Of a stretch of 64,000 nucleotides of DNA, positions 1 through 9,878 are shown in pieces. The notes under the pieces are model-generated. The model ran no database searches. It had not been told where the DNA came from and saw nothing but the letters and a program-made list of their open reading frames with translations. This DNA comes from Halobacillus faecis (GTDB lineage: Bacteria > Bacillota > Bacilli > Bacillales > Halobacillaceae). Both the position numbers and the translations under genes were made by a program. Location of the stretch: the NCBI RefSeq assembly GCF_007991335.1, contig NZ_BJYD01000005.1:1-64000 (forward strand), in the 5' to 3' direction. Position 1 is the first letter of the stretch. Each line of letters starts with the position of its first letter.

Positions 1-6
1 TAAAAG

Positions 7-23
7 TCTCGAAACTGAGTCTT
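7..23. repeat. Terminal motif of a dispersed repeat
   Basis: This 17-base segment is the exact reverse complement of the start of the repeat at 21895-21911. Near-identical forms occur at both ends of the element at 29237-29375. It is probably the edge of a copy that extends out of the left side of the window. Confidence 0.6.
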
Positions 24-50
24 CAAGAAACCTGCCAATTAGTTGAATAA

Positions 51-78
51 AAAAGACACCGGATTTCCGGTGTCTTTT
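51..78 (-). terminator. Intrinsic terminator of the ABC exporter pair
   Basis: A 13-bp perfect stem (AAAAGACACCGGA paired with TCCGGTGTCTTTT) lies 18 bases after the last codon of the exporter gene on the minus strand. A/T runs on both sides let it work in either direction. Confidence 0.85.
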
Positions 79-95
79 GAAATATTATTAATTAA

Positions 96-1928
96 TCATA
101 TGGCGTCGAGCATTTGGAACTGGGCTTTTACGAGGTCATAGTACTCGCCTTCCTGGTCCATCAATTCATCATGCGAGCCTTGCTCGAGGATGCGCCCGTT
201 TTCCAGAACGAAAATATTGTCCGCTTCTCTTATGGTCGATAAGCGGTGCGCAATCATGATCGCTGTTCGTCCTTTGAGCAGTCTACGAAGCGCCTGTTGG
301 ATTTTCAGTTCTGTTTCGGTATCGATGCTGGCGGTCGCTTCATCCAGAATAAGAATCCTCGGATTAGCCAGAAGCGCACGGGCGAAGGACAAGAGCTGTC
401 GTTCACCGGCGGAAAGGATATTTCCCCGTTCTTCTACTTCCGTTTCATATCCATTGTTCAAACGCTGGATAAAGTCATCGGCTCCGACGACTTTCGCGGC
501 TTCGATGACTTCTTCATCGGAAGCATCCGGACGTCCGAAACGGATGTTTTCCATGATCGTCCCTGAGAAAATGAAGGTATCCTGAAGGACGACACTGATC
601 TGCTGGCGCACACTATCAATCGTGGCATCTTTTAAGTCTACCCCATCGATTTTGACGGCTCCCTTGGTCGGATCATAAAAGCGGCTGATCAAGTTCGCGA
701 TCGTCGATTTACCAGAACCGGTATGACCGACAAGAGCGACAGTCTCCCCTTCCTTCATTTCAAGGTTGATGTCGTGTAAAGCGATGCGTTTGGAATCATA
801 CGCGAATTGAACATGATCAAATTCAATATGGCCGCGCATATCTTTCAGCTCAATCGCATCTTTCTTCTCTTCGACATTCGGTTCCTCATCCAAAAATTCA
901 AAGATTCTTTCCGAGGCGGCCATCGCCATCAGGAGCTGGTTATACATCTGTCCTAAACGGGAGATCGGCTCCCAGAACATGCCAAGGAAGAAAGCGAACA
1001 TGACAAAATCCCCTACTTCGATACTTGACTGCAAGATTAGATGGGCTCCGTAAGCGATAAGTATGACCGTTCCGACCGCATTACTCATTTCAACAAATGG
1101 GCGGAACATGGCACTTTTCTTTGAAGCTGTATTCCAGGATTGGAAGTTATCCGTATTCACACCATTGAAGTACTCGGTATTTTCTTTTTCCTGAGAAAAC
1201 GATTGAGTAATGCGGATGCCTTGAAGGCTTTCATTCAAGTGCGAATTCAACTTTGATTGTTGAATCCTCACATTCTGCCAGGAGCGGCGAATGTTACGGC
1301 GCAGCTTCGTTGAGATATAGAACATAAGCGGCAGGATGACGAGAATCGCCAGGGCCAGTTTCGGACTGAAAACTAATAGAATAACGACAATCCCTGTCAA
1401 CATGACCACGTCCATCAGCAGGTTGATGATTCCATTCGTGAACAATTCCTGCAGGGAGTTGATGTCGTTCATAATCCGGACAAGAATCGAACCTGCGGAC
1501 CTCGAATCGAAAAACTTATGAGAAAGTCTTTGGACGTGGGAAAACAAATGTTGCCTCAAGTCATAAATGACATTTTGACCGAGGATGTTCACATATTTAA
1601 TTCTAAGCGCGTTTCCGATATAACTGAGTAAATACATGATGGCAATGCCCACCACGAGTTGGATCAATAGATTGGTGTCCCCTTCAGCGATCGCAATATC
1701 GATCGCTACCTGACCAATTAAAACGGGAACAACCAGCCTCACAATGGTGGAAATAAGCATCGCAACGATGGCAACAGGTAGCAATGTTTTAGCATAAGGC
1801 TTCAAATATTTAAGCAGCCGCCACATTTGAGCCCAGTTGAACGGCTTTTCAATCGCCTGGTCCTGCGTATATTTAAATCGATTCAAATGGGTGCTCGTTT
1901 CTGGTTCATGCTTTGGTTTGCGAGCCAT
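96..1928 (-). CDS. ABC exporter half-transporter, YfiC-like subunit
   Basis: This is a 610-residue multidrug-type exporter half with an N-terminal six-helix membrane domain (about residues 45-330) and a C-terminal nucleotide-binding domain. The Walker A motif GHTGSGKST and the Walker B motif ILILDEATASID are intact, with the catalytic Glu. The signature motif is LSAGERQ instead of LSGGQ. It lies 13 bases after the other half, so the two should form a heterodimer like B. subtilis YfiB/YfiC or BmrC/BmrD. The start has a strong ribosome site (AAAGGAGG) before ATG. The substrate cannot be read from sequence; drugs or lipids are typical for the family. Confidence 0.9.
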   Translation of the reverse strand: MARKPKHEPETSTHLNRFKYTQDQAIEKPFNWAQMWRLLKYLKPYAKTLLPVAIVAMLISTIVRLVVPVLIGQVAIDIAIAEGDTNLLIQLVVGIAIMYLLSYIGNALRIKYVNILGQNVIYDLRQHLFSHVQRLSHKFFDSRSAGSILVRIMNDINSLQELFTNGIINLLMDVVMLTGIVVILLVFSPKLALAILVILPLMFYISTKLRRNIRRSWQNVRIQQSKLNSHLNESLQGIRITQSFSQEKENTEYFNGVNTDNFQSWNTASKKSAMFRPFVEMSNAVGTVILIAYGAHLILQSSIEVGDFVMFAFFLGMFWEPISRLGQMYNQLLMAMAASERIFEFLDEEPNVEEKKDAIELKDMRGHIEFDHVQFAYDSKRIALHDINLEMKEGETVALVGHTGSGKSTIANLISRFYDPTKGAVKIDGVDLKDATIDSVRQQISVVLQDTFIFSGTIMENIRFGRPDASDEEVIEAAKVVGADDFIQRLNNGYETEVEERGNILSAGERQLLSFARALLANPRILILDEATASIDTETELKIQQALRRLLKGRTAIMIAHRLSTIREADNIFVLENGRILEQGSHDELMDQEGEYYDLVKAQFQMLDAI

Positions 1929-1941
1929 GGTCTCCCTCCTT

Positions 1942-3699
1942 TTATGAAATGTTAGATGTCTTTAAAATTTTCTCTTTATCCTGATATTGAATATCGTAAA
2001 TTCGTTGATATGGTCCACCATTCGTAAGAAGTTCTTCATGAACACCCCGTTCTTTGACGGAACCGTCTTCAAGAACGATGATCTCATCGGCGTGCTTTAA
2101 TGAAGAAATGCGGTGGGCAATGATGAAGGTCGTGCGTCCTTTCATCACTTCCTGCAACGCTTTTTGAATTTTGAATTCTGTTTCCATATCAACAGCAGAA
2201 GTCGCATCATCCAACACGAGGATTGCCGGGTCAATAAGGATCGCACGTGCAATCGCAATCCGTTGTTTTTGACCACCGGAGAGTCCCATGCCACGTTCAC
2301 CTAACAGGGTGTCATACCCGTCCGGCATCTCCATGATGAACTCATGCGCCTGTGCCCTTTTGGCAGCATCGATGACATCTTCAAGGGTCGCATCTGGATT
2401 TCCATAAGCAATGTTTTCTTTGATCGTCGTTGAGAAAAGGAATGACTCTTGCAAGACAAAGCCGATGTTTTTGCGCAAACTTTTTAATCCATAATCTTGT
2501 ACCGGACGACCATCGACGAGGACTTCCCCTTTTTCCGGTTCGTAAAAACGGGTGATCAATTGGGTGATACTCGTTTTCCCTGATCCCGTTGCTCCGATCA
2601 GACCGATCGTTTTTCCAGGAGGAGCATCAAAGCTGATATCTTTCAATGCGGAATCGTCATCTTCGACGTAAGTGAGTGTGACATCCTTGAACGTCACGTG
2701 CCCTTGCAAACGGTCCTGGTGAATGGCATCCTCTTTTTCAGCGATTTCTTCAGGTGCTTCTAAAATCTCCAATAAGCGTTCCCCGGAAGCTTTCGCCTGG
2801 GAGAAAAGGTTGATGACAAAACCTAAGTTCATCAATGGTCCGAGAATGTACCAGACCAAACTGAAAAAGGCAACCAGTTCTCCGAGCTGCATCATGTTAT
2901 TCATAACCATATATCCGCCGTAGGCAAGCAAAGCTACAACCGATACGTTACCGATAAACTCCATCAATGGGAAATAGCGGGCCCATATGTTGGATGTCGT
3001 AATAAATTTGGATCGGTAATCTTCACTTCTGTTCGAAAAACGCCCGATCTCAAAGCTTTCTCTGGAAAGGGATTTGACCGTATTCATCCCGCTGATGTTT
3101 TCCTGCACACGTGTGTTCAGCTTACCGAAAGACTTACGGATTTTACGGAAAGCCGGGTGCACCTTTCGATCAAACCGATAAATGACAACAGCAAGGAACG
3201 GCATGGCCGCCATTGTGACAAGGGCAAGTGGAACAGAGAAATAAAACATAACGCTCAAACTGATGACGATGAGCAGGAAGATTCGGATCAGTTCCGAGAA
3301 TCCAAAGGAAAGGAAAAAACGAAAGCCTTCCACATCTGCCGTCAATCTCGACATCAAATCTCCTGTCTTGGCATTGTCGTAATAACGAAAAGGCAGCCGC
3401 TGCAATTTTTTATACAGCTCGTCACGGAGCGTATAAACCGAGCGTATACCGAAGAAGTCCCCTAAATACTGATGAAAATATGTAGCGAATCCTTTGATGA
3501 TCATGAGTGCGATAAATGCGATACATATATAAGGAATGAGACGATACTCTTCAGCGAGAACAACATCATCAATGGTGATCTTCAAAACGATTGGATAGAC
3601 CACTGTAATGATGGTTACGAAAAATAATGAAAACAAAGACCAAAAGAAAAATTTTCGATATGGCCAATAAAATTCTTTTAGTTTTTTAAACGTATCCAA
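1942..3699 (-). CDS. ABC exporter half-transporter, YfiB-like subunit
   Basis: This 585-residue protein has six membrane helices (about residues 15-310) and an ATP-binding domain. Walker A is GATGSGKTS and the signature LSGGQKQ is canonical. Walker B reads ILVLDDATSAVD, so the catalytic Glu is replaced by Asp. This Asp and the LSAGE signature of the downstream partner would face each other in one composite ATP site, which is the pattern of asymmetric heterodimeric exporters. It is the first gene of a two-gene operon. An AAGGAGG ribosome site precedes the ATG. Confidence 0.9.
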   Translation of the reverse strand: MDTFKKLKEFYWPYRKFFFWSLFSLFFVTIITVVYPIVLKITIDDVVLAEEYRLIPYICIAFIALMIIKGFATYFHQYLGDFFGIRSVYTLRDELYKKLQRLPFRYYDNAKTGDLMSRLTADVEGFRFFLSFGFSELIRIFLLIVISLSVMFYFSVPLALVTMAAMPFLAVVIYRFDRKVHPAFRKIRKSFGKLNTRVQENISGMNTVKSLSRESFEIGRFSNRSEDYRSKFITTSNIWARYFPLMEFIGNVSVVALLAYGGYMVMNNMMQLGELVAFFSLVWYILGPLMNLGFVINLFSQAKASGERLLEILEAPEEIAEKEDAIHQDRLQGHVTFKDVTLTYVEDDDSALKDISFDAPPGKTIGLIGATGSGKTSITQLITRFYEPEKGEVLVDGRPVQDYGLKSLRKNIGFVLQESFLFSTTIKENIAYGNPDATLEDVIDAAKRAQAHEFIMEMPDGYDTLLGERGMGLSGGQKQRIAIARAILIDPAILVLDDATSAVDMETEFKIQKALQEVMKGRTTFIIAHRISSLKHADEIIVLEDGSVKERGVHEELLTNGGPYQRIYDIQYQDKEKILKTSNIS

Positions 3700-4150
3700 A
3701 GGTTTTCCTCCTTCTTATTTTTTAACGTAATATTAAATATATCGGGTTGCGAAATAAATATCTACCCATTTGCAATAATTTTTAAAATTTTCTATCTAGA
3801 GGATGATTTTCCCTCATACGAAAGTTGTAGATGAATTTTTTTATCTAGTTGCAGGATTGTGTAAGGTTTGATCTAAAGATAACGGTTGGCCAGTCAGCTA
3901 GGTTGAGTTTCGGGTATGGTCAGGAGAGATGGACCATTTATTCAGGAGCCACTTATAGAGAAGATTCTTTGTTCACGATCTTCTATGGAGACATGGAACA
4001 ATTTTAAATCAGTCGCTTCCTCTCCTTCCATCCCCTGTTTCGTTTTGGATGAGAAGAAAATTCGTGTCTTTATATGTAAAATGTTGAATTCTCCTGTTAG
4101 ATTCCGATATTCTATTAGAGGAGACCGGAAGATAGAAAGGAGTTTATTCA
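3700..4150. other. Intergenic region between divergent exporter and channel genes
   Basis: About 450 bases without a convincing gene. It must hold the divergent promoters for the ABC exporter and the mscS-type gene. Short open frames on both strands overlap each other and have no ribosome sites. The exporter side is AT-rich and contains a loose inverted repeat, TTGCGAAAT...ATTTGCAA, at about 3746-3775, which could be an operator. Confidence 0.5.
4084..4113 (+). promoter_or_regulatory. Candidate sigma-A promoter of the mscS-type gene
   Basis: A TTGAAT -35 hexamer (4084-4089) and a TATTCT -10 hexamer (4108-4113) are separated by 18 bases, 38 bases ahead of the start codon. Confidence 0.5.
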
Positions 4151-4990
4151 ATGAATTTATTTGAAGAAGGATTAGATTTTAATTTTGATGTCCTCGTCGA
4201 GTGGCTGATTACGGGAGGACTTAAAATCGCTGTCATCCTCATCGCTTTTGCGATTATTAAACCTTTAGGTACGAAAGCGATTGAAGCAGCGATCAATCGG
4301 ATGAGTCAGCAGAGGAACATTACAGACGGAAGAAATAAAACGTTACAAAAAGTTGCTGTGAATCTGTTTTCTTATGTTTTACTATTTATTTTGGTTATGA
4401 TGCTACTGAGTGCCGTGAATATTGAAATTGGACCATTGCTTGCTGGTGCAGGGATTCTCGGTTTAGCGATCGGGTTCGGTGCCCAGGGCCTTGTTTCTGA
4501 TATCGTTACCGGATTCTTCTTACTGATTGAGCGCCAGATTGAAGTCGATGATTACGTTACAGCCGGTGGTTATGACGGAATCGTTGAAGAAGTCGGTATC
4601 CGTACGACGAAGATCCGCAGCTTTGATGGAACATTGAACTTTGTTCCTAACCGTAATATCGTTGGTGTCGCCAACCACTCCCGCGGCAACATGCGTGCGC
4701 TTGTGGACATTGGCATCGGTTATGATGAGAACATCGATGAAGCGATGGCTGTTCTCCAAAAAGTCGCGGACCAATTTACAGAGGACGAGCGTTTTGTTGA
4801 AGGACCGAATGTGCTCGGTGTCCAGAGTCTTGGTTCTTCTGATGTCGTGATCCGTATCCTCGGTAAGACCGAAAACATGGAACAATGGGCGGTTGAACGT
4901 GATATGAGAAAAGCGATGAAAGAAGCCTTGGATGCTGCGGATATCGAAATTCCATTCCCTCATCAAGTGTATATTCAAAAAGAGTCTTAA
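4151..4990 (+). CDS. ykuT: Small-conductance mechanosensitive channel, MscS family (YkuT-like)
   Basis: This 279-residue protein should form a heptameric membrane channel that releases solutes on hypo-osmotic shock. Three hydrophobic helices lie in the first ~130 residues. The third is the Gly/Ala-rich pore helix (GAGILGLAIGFGAQGLVSD), followed by the beta domain (DYVTAGGYDGIVEEVGIRTT) and the alpha/beta vestibule. Length matches B. subtilis YkuT (about 267 residues), and the dapH-dapL neighbourhood also fits ykuT. AAAGGAG lies 10 bases before the ATG. Confidence 0.9.
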   Translation: MNLFEEGLDFNFDVLVEWLITGGLKIAVILIAFAIIKPLGTKAIEAAINRMSQQRNITDGRNKTLQKVAVNLFSYVLLFILVMMLLSAVNIEIGPLLAGAGILGLAIGFGAQGLVSDIVTGFFLLIERQIEVDDYVTAGGYDGIVEEVGIRTTKIRSFDGTLNFVPNRNIVGVANHSRGNMRALVDIGIGYDENIDEAMAVLQKVADQFTEDERFVEGPNVLGVQSLGSSDVVIRILGKTENMEQWAVERDMRKAMKEALDAADIEIPFPHQVYIQKES

Positions 4991-4997
4991 TAACAGG

Positions 4998-5027
4998 AAT
5001 AACCCGACCTCATGAGGTCGGGTTATT
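4998..5027. terminator. Bidirectional intrinsic terminator
   Basis: A 14-bp perfect stem (AATAACCCGACCTC with its complement) has a 2-base loop and A/T flanks. It lies between two convergent genes, and its right arm overlaps the stop codon of the minus-strand gene. Confidence 0.9.
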
Positions 5028-6315
5028 TTGATTCTTCTTTCCACATTTCTACTTTTTTTATTTGTCCTTTGACAAGGTCTACGATCTTAAATCGGTAGCC
5101 TTCTCCTTCGACTACAGTTCCTTCTTTTGCTTCAAAATCTTTCGTATAGATCCAGCCTGAAATCGTGTCGATATCGATGTGATCCAATTGGATATCAAAA
5201 AAATCATTGATGTCCTGGATGGCGGTCTTACCTTCTATTAAAAAGTGACCGTTTTTCAGTCGTTTGATATCCCGTTCTTCTTCGGCATCAAATTCATCCC
5301 GGATTTCCCCGACGATTTCTTCAAGAATATCTTCCACCGTCACGATTCCGGACGTTCCCCCATACTCATCAATGAGCACAGCCATATGGGTATGGTCTTT
5401 TTGCATCTTCACGAGCAGGTCGTGGATCGGAATATTCTCAAATACTTTCATGACTGGTCGCAAAAACGGCCGGAGTGTACTCTGATTTTCCGCATCATCA
5501 TAGAGCAGTTCTTTCATATGAATGATTCCGATAATCTCATCTTTGCTGCTCTCAATCACGGGATAGCGGGTGTAGCGGTTATGCTTCACTTCCCTCACCG
5601 CATTCGTCACCGATTGCCTTACATTTAGTACGGCCATCTCTGTGCGGGGGATCATAATCTCCTTCGCCGTCCGGTTATCAAATTCAAAGATACGATCGAC
5701 ATACGTGTACTCCGATCGGTTGATTTCCCCTTTTTGATAACTTTTTGTAAGGATGTGTCTCAGCTCTTCTTCTGAGTGCACTTCATCTGATTCACGAGCG
5801 GTCTGGAAACCGAGCATGCGTACAAAAATATTGGCAGAACCGTTCAACAGCCAGATGAGCGGATACATCAATTTGCTATACAACATGAGAGGTCTAGATA
5901 AAAGCAGGGTGATACTTTCTGCCTTCTGAATCGCCATCGTCTTTGGAGCAAGCTCTCCGAGGACGACGTGTAAAAAAGTGATGACAAAAAAGGCGATCAC
6001 AAATGAAAGCGTGTGGGTAAGGCCTTCGGGTAGAGCAATTTGATCAAACAAAGGTCTCAACAAAACTTCAAGCGTGGGCTCTCCTAACCAACCGAGCCCA
6101 AGGGCGGTGATCGTGATGCCTAGTTGACAGGCACTGAGATAATAATCAAGATCACTGACAACACGGATGGCATTCTCCGCTTTTTTATGTCCTTCCGCTG
6201 CCTTTGCTTCCAGTCTTGTTTTTCTAACCTTTACGATGGCAAATTCACTGGCTACAAAAAAAGCAGTGAGCAGAATCAAAATGGCCACTGCTGTCAATTT
6301 AATCGCTATCTCCAT
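5023..6315 (-). CDS. CNNM/CorC-family membrane protein with CBS pair
   Basis: This protein of about 430 residues has an N-terminal DUF21/CNNM domain with several membrane helices (about residues 5-185), a CBS-domain pair (about 205-335, including EIMIPRTEM and DEYGGTSGIVTVEDILEEI) and a C-terminal CorC_HlyC domain. B. subtilis relatives are YhdP, YrkA, YqhB and YugS; the family is linked to Mg2+ homeostasis or efflux. Annotations as 'hemolysin' are historical. The GTG nine bases upstream overlaps the AAGGAG ribosome site, so I take the ATG at 6315. Confidence 0.88.
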   Translation of the reverse strand: MEIAIKLTAVAILILLTAFFVASEFAIVKVRKTRLEAKAAEGHKKAENAIRVVSDLDYYLSACQLGITITALGLGWLGEPTLEVLLRPLFDQIALPEGLTHTLSFVIAFFVITFLHVVLGELAPKTMAIQKAESITLLLSRPLMLYSKLMYPLIWLLNGSANIFVRMLGFQTARESDEVHSEEELRHILTKSYQKGEINRSEYTYVDRIFEFDNRTAKEIMIPRTEMAVLNVRQSVTNAVREVKHNRYTRYPVIESSKDEIIGIIHMKELLYDDAENQSTLRPFLRPVMKVFENIPIHDLLVKMQKDHTHMAVLIDEYGGTSGIVTVEDILEEIVGEIRDEFDAEEERDIKRLKNGHFLIEGKTAIQDINDFFDIQLDHIDIDTISGWIYTKDFEAKEGTVVEGEGYRFKIVDLVKGQIKKVEMWKEESK

Positions 6316-6336
6316 CAAAGCCACTCCTTATAAAAA

Positions 6337-6360
6337 AGAAGGAGGAAACTTCCTCCTTCT
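6337..6360 (-). terminator. Terminator after dapL
   Basis: An 11-bp perfect stem (AGAAGGAGGAA) on the minus strand is followed by a run of T. It separates dapL from the CNNM-type gene, so that gene probably has its own promoter or relies on read-through. Confidence 0.8.
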
Positions 6361-6408
6361 CTCATCTATCCTCTATTGTTAACTGGAATGACCAACCTAT
6401 GCGTCCTT

Positions 6409-7524
6409 TTACAGCTCTCGAAGTGTTTTTTCAACGATATTTACACCTACAGGGAGTGCTTCTTCCTTCGGTTTCAATGTAGATTGGTGAAGACCTGCTT
6501 TAGAATCGACGCCGAGCCAGAACATGAACCCGGGAATCTCTCTGACCATATAGCCGAAGTCTTCGCCAGTCATCGCCATGTTCGCTTCTTTGTACTGATA
6601 TTCGGTCTCCTGCACAAGCTGCTCAAAGCGCTGCACTTGTACACCATCGTTGAACACTTGGTGATAGTTGGACCCGTAATCGATGTGAATGCTGCAGTCG
6701 TTAGCGATCTCAAAACCTCGCGCAACCTTCTCGATCTCCGCTTTGACTTTTTCCATCGCTTCTGGAGACAACGTGCGAATCGTGCCTTCTAAGCGAGCAG
6801 CCTGGGCGATAATGTTCTGCACCGTCCCCGCTTCGATTCTTCCAATGGTAATGACCGCACTGTCCAATGGATCGACTCTGCGGGCGACGATTTGCTGCAA
6901 ATGGGAAACGAAGGCACTTGCCGTGACGACCATATCATGAGTCAAATGAGGAAAGGCCGCGTGCCCTCCGACGCCTTTGAAATCGATGAACAGTTCACTC
7001 GTATTGGCAAACAATAATCCTGGCTTTGAAGAAACGGAACCGACCGGAAGTTCAGGTGCCACGTGCAATCCGAAAATGACGTCCGGACGGTACCTTTCCA
7101 TCGCTTCACACTGAAGCATCGGTTCTGCCCCACCAGGACCTTCTTCCGCGGGTTGAAATAGAAAGACGACATCATCTTCAGCCGGGTCCTGAGCGAGTCG
7201 GGTCAAAGCCCCAAGAGCAATCGTCATGTGAAAGTCATGACCACAGGCATGCATGCGCCCCTCATGGGTGGACTGAAATTCATAGCCCGTCTCTTCCGTG
7301 AGTGGAAGTCCATCGATATCCGCCCGGTATCCAATGGTTTTCCCCCCGATGCTCCCTTTCACACGTACAAAAATACCCGTTCGCCACGTTTCTACTGTTA
7401 AAGCTTCTTGAGGAAGTTTGTCTATATAATCCAATAAATACTGCTGTGTTTTGTACTCCATAAAGCCAAGTTCAGGAATTTGATGCAGCTCTCTTCTGAT
7501 TCGTGTTAACCCTTCTTGTTTCAA
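6409..7524 (-). CDS. dapL: N-acetyldiaminopimelate deacetylase (DapL/YkuR)
   Basis: This M20-family amidohydrolase of 371 residues removes the acetyl group from N-acetyl-LL-diaminopimelate in the acetylase branch of lysine and DAP synthesis. Metal-site motifs are visible: ACGHDFHMT (about residues 92-100), QPAEEGPGG (about 127) and the late TGEDFGYM. The start is TTG, with GGAGG 7 bases upstream. It lies 75 bases after dapH, as in B. subtilis ykuQ-ykuR. The neighbouring dapH distinguishes it from generic M20 aminoacylases. Confidence 0.93.
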   Translation of the reverse strand: MKQEGLTRIRRELHQIPELGFMEYKTQQYLLDYIDKLPQEALTVETWRTGIFVRVKGSIGGKTIGYRADIDGLPLTEETGYEFQSTHEGRMHACGHDFHMTIALGALTRLAQDPAEDDVVFLFQPAEEGPGGAEPMLQCEAMERYRPDVIFGLHVAPELPVGSVSSKPGLLFANTSELFIDFKGVGGHAAFPHLTHDMVVTASAFVSHLQQIVARRVDPLDSAVITIGRIEAGTVQNIIAQAARLEGTIRTLSPEAMEKVKAEIEKVARGFEIANDCSIHIDYGSNYHQVFNDGVQVQRFEQLVQETEYQYKEANMAMTGEDFGYMVREIPGFMFWLGVDSKAGLHQSTLKPKEEALPVGVNIVEKTLREL

Positions 7525-7544
7525 AGAAATTCCTCCCTATACGA

Positions 7545-7572
7545 AAGGCCCTGCTCCAGGAGCAAGGCCCTT
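7545..7572 (-). terminator. Imperfect hairpin between dapH and dapL
   Basis: TGCTCC/GGAGCA pairs at the tip and GGCC-rich arms extend it imperfectly, followed by only three T on the minus strand. It may be a weak terminator or an mRNA stabiliser that sets the dapH:dapL ratio. Confidence 0.4.
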
Positions 7573-7598
7573 CCTTCTATTTAATAGGATCCAAAAAA

Positions 7599-8318
7599 TT
7601 AGTTATCCAGTTTACGAAGTGCCTGCATGATTTCTGTCTTGGACTTCGTCTGATCGTCAATTTCCTTGATCACTTTCGCAGGTGTGCCTGCAACAAGGGT
7701 GTTGGCTGGTACATCTTCTGTTACAATCGCTCCGGCAGCAACGACCGCACCTTCGCCGACCGTTACCCCTTCAAGAACGACAGCGTTGGCTCCGATGACG
7801 ACACCATCTTCAATGACAACCGGTTTGGCAGAAGGTGGTTCAATAACTCCTGCAAGGACAGCACCTGCTCCGATGTGGCAGTTCTTTCCGACCGTTGCAC
7901 GTCCGCCAAGCACAACATTCATGTCGATCATCGTGCCTTCCCCAACGACAGAACCGATGTTGATCATAGCCCCAAGCATGATGACCGCTCCGTCTCCGAT
8001 CTCAACCTGGTCACGGATGACAGCACCTGGCTCAATACGCGCGTTGACTTTTTTCAAGTCAAGCAGAGGAATAGCAGAATTTCGACGGTCGTTCTCAAGG
8101 ACATAGTCCTCGATTTCATTTTCATATTTTTCTAGAATCGGCTGGATGACTTTCCATTCTCCGAAAATCACTCCGGAGTTACCTGTGATGAAATCTTGAA
8201 CCTGTTCACCAAATTCGATATTTTCTAAATTTTCACCTTTCAAATAAACTTTGACCGGTGTTGATTTTTCACTATTCGATATGAATGAAATGATTTCATT
8301 AGCGTCCATTTGTTTCAT
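7599..8318 (-). CDS. dapH: Tetrahydrodipicolinate N-acetyltransferase (DapH)
   Basis: This 239-residue left-handed beta-helix acetyltransferase (B. subtilis YkuQ, 236 residues) transfers acetyl from acetyl-CoA to tetrahydrodipicolinate. The N-terminal domain begins [10 protein letters not shown], almost as in B. subtilis. Hexapeptide repeats run from about residue 95 to 215 (for example [13 protein letters not shown] and [14 protein letters not shown]). It is the first gene of dapH-dapL. PatA, which catalyses the intervening transamination, is at 26.8 kb. The ribosome site is AAAGGAGG. Confidence 0.96.
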   Translation of the reverse strand: MKQMDANEIISFISNSEKSTPVKVYLKGENLENIEFGEQVQDFITGNSGVIFGEWKVIQPILEKYENEIEDYVLENDRRNSAIPLLDLKKVNARIEPGAVIRDQVEIGDGAVIMLGAMINIGSVVGEGTMIDMNVVLGGRATVGKNCHIGAGAVLAGVIEPPSAKPVVIEDGVVIGANAVVLEGVTVGEGAVVAAGAIVTEDVPANTLVAGTPAKVIKEIDDQTKSKTEIMQALRKLDN

Positions 8319-8378
8319 GAGTAGTTCCTCCTTTATGTATCTTTCATCCTTTACTTTATCAAAGGGAGAGAGACTTTT

Positions 8379-9851
8379 TCAATCTTCTTTTTTTGGAATT
8401 CTGAGAATTAGTAGAAAACTAATGACAGCAAGTAAGAGTAATCCCATATAGACGAAATGTAACCCTGATGTCAAACCGTCCTGCAAAACGAGGAGAGCTT
8501 CCTGACTCAATTGCTCTCTCGTTTCCTCTCTGAGGAGGGAATTGGCAGAATCGACGCTGAAAGAGGCCGGAAGACTTGAACTCTCTATCGCATTGGCCAC
8601 CTGGCTGTTCAAAATTCCTCCAAGGAGTGCAGCACCAACGGCACTCCCAATCGTACGCATGAACATATTGGTCGCTGTCGCAATCCCTCTTTTTTGCCAA
8701 TCGACACTGTTTTGAATCGAGACGATAAAAGAGGTTGACGATAGCCCCATCCCGATTCCGATAAACAAGGAGCCCATGGCGGCAAACACGGGGCCTTTTT
8801 CCGGACTGAGCAGGGAAAAGATGGTTCCCCCGATGATGAGCGAAACCCCGCCGAGGACGGCGGTTGGACGAAAGCCGATTTTTAAAATCAAGCGTCCGGC
8901 GACGGTTGCTGCAATCGGCCAGCCGATTGACATCGTCGTAAGCGTAAATCCGGCAACGGTCGCCGATTGCTCCATCACCCCCTGCACGAAGGCCGGTAAA
9001 TAGCTGCTCACCCCGATAAGGATCATTCCGGTCGTAAGCGACGTAAGGTTGGCATAGCGGATGGAACGAATATGCCATAAATCCATCGGCATCATAGGGT
9101 CGTCCGTTTTTCTCTCATGAAAGAAAAAGGCGAGTGCACCAACAAAAGCGACAATCACCATCGAAAGCATGGTCCAGGACATCCAATCGATCCCTACTCC
9201 GCCTTCCACTAGGATAATCATCAGTGTGCTGACTGTGATGACGACCCACATGGATCCGGCTACATCCACATTCCTCTTTTCTTTGGAAACCTCTTCCTTA
9301 AAGAAAAAGAGAATGCCCAAAAGCGCAAGCAGGCCGAGAGGGATATTCATCCAGAATACATACGGCCAGGAGAGAAAATCAACGAAGAACCCTCCGAGTG
9401 CAGGTCCTGTCACGGCAGAGATGCCCCAGACGCTTGATAAATACCCTTGGATTTTCGCCCGCTCTTCTTTTGTATAAATATCACCGACAATCGTCGTTGC
9501 AATGGGCATCAAGGCTCCAGCTCCGAGCCCCTGGACGAGTCTCGCTCCAATTAAAACATTCATGGAAGGGGCAAGGGCGCAAAGAACAGCTCCCAATAGA
9601 AAAAGGCTGATTCCGAGCATGAAGATCGGTTTCCGCCCGAAAACATCAGCTAATCTTCCAAAAAGCAGGACAGTCGCTGCATTCGTCAGAAGATAAGCAG
9701 AAAACACCCAGCTGTATAAGCTGAACCCTCCAAGATCCGCTACGATACTCGGCATCGCCGTGGACACGATCGTCGCTTCTATCGCTGCCAGGAACATGGC
9801 AAGCATGATCGATGCAAGCACAAGTCCCCTTTTTTGGTTGTCTTTCTTCAT
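8379..9851 (-). CDS. MFS multidrug exporter, EmrB/QacA (DHA2) type
   Basis: This proton-driven exporter of about 490 residues has 14 predicted membrane helices. Motifs include EATIVSTAMPSIV in helix 1, GRLADVFGRKPIF (motif A) and GPALGGFFVDFLSW (motif C, diagnostic of drug/H+ antiporters). An upstream ATG at 9899 would add 16 residues, but the AAGGTGA ribosome site points to ATG 9851. A tandem palindrome just upstream suggests a dedicated repressor, though no regulator gene is adjacent. The substrate is unknown. Confidence 0.88.
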   Translation of the reverse strand: MKKDNQKRGLVLASIMLAMFLAAIEATIVSTAMPSIVADLGGFSLYSWVFSAYLLTNAATVLLFGRLADVFGRKPIFMLGISLFLLGAVLCALAPSMNVLIGARLVQGLGAGALMPIATTIVGDIYTKEERAKIQGYLSSVWGISAVTGPALGGFFVDFLSWPYVFWMNIPLGLLALLGILFFFKEEVSKEKRNVDVAGSMWVVITVSTLMIILVEGGVGIDWMSWTMLSMVIVAFVGALAFFFHERKTDDPMMPMDLWHIRSIRYANLTSLTTGMILIGVSSYLPAFVQGVMEQSATVAGFTLTTMSIGWPIAATVAGRLILKIGFRPTAVLGGVSLIIGGTIFSLLSPEKGPVFAAMGSLFIGIGMGLSSTSFIVSIQNSVDWQKRGIATATNMFMRTIGSAVGAALLGGILNSQVANAIESSSLPASFSVDSANSLLREETREQLSQEALLVLQDGLTSGLHFVYMGLLLLAVISFLLILRIPKKED

Positions 9852-9878
9852 ATGTAGGTTCACCTTCAATACAAAAAT

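Noticed and set aside
3916-4164. Overlapping frames on both strands (82 and 69 residues) upstream of the MscS gene
   Set aside because: They overlap each other, lack ribosome sites, and cover the promoter region of the channel gene.
8419-9078. 219-residue minus-strand frame inside the MFS exporter
   Set aside because: It is a shadow in another frame of the same strand. The exporter frame has clear membrane motifs, and the shadow has no start signal.
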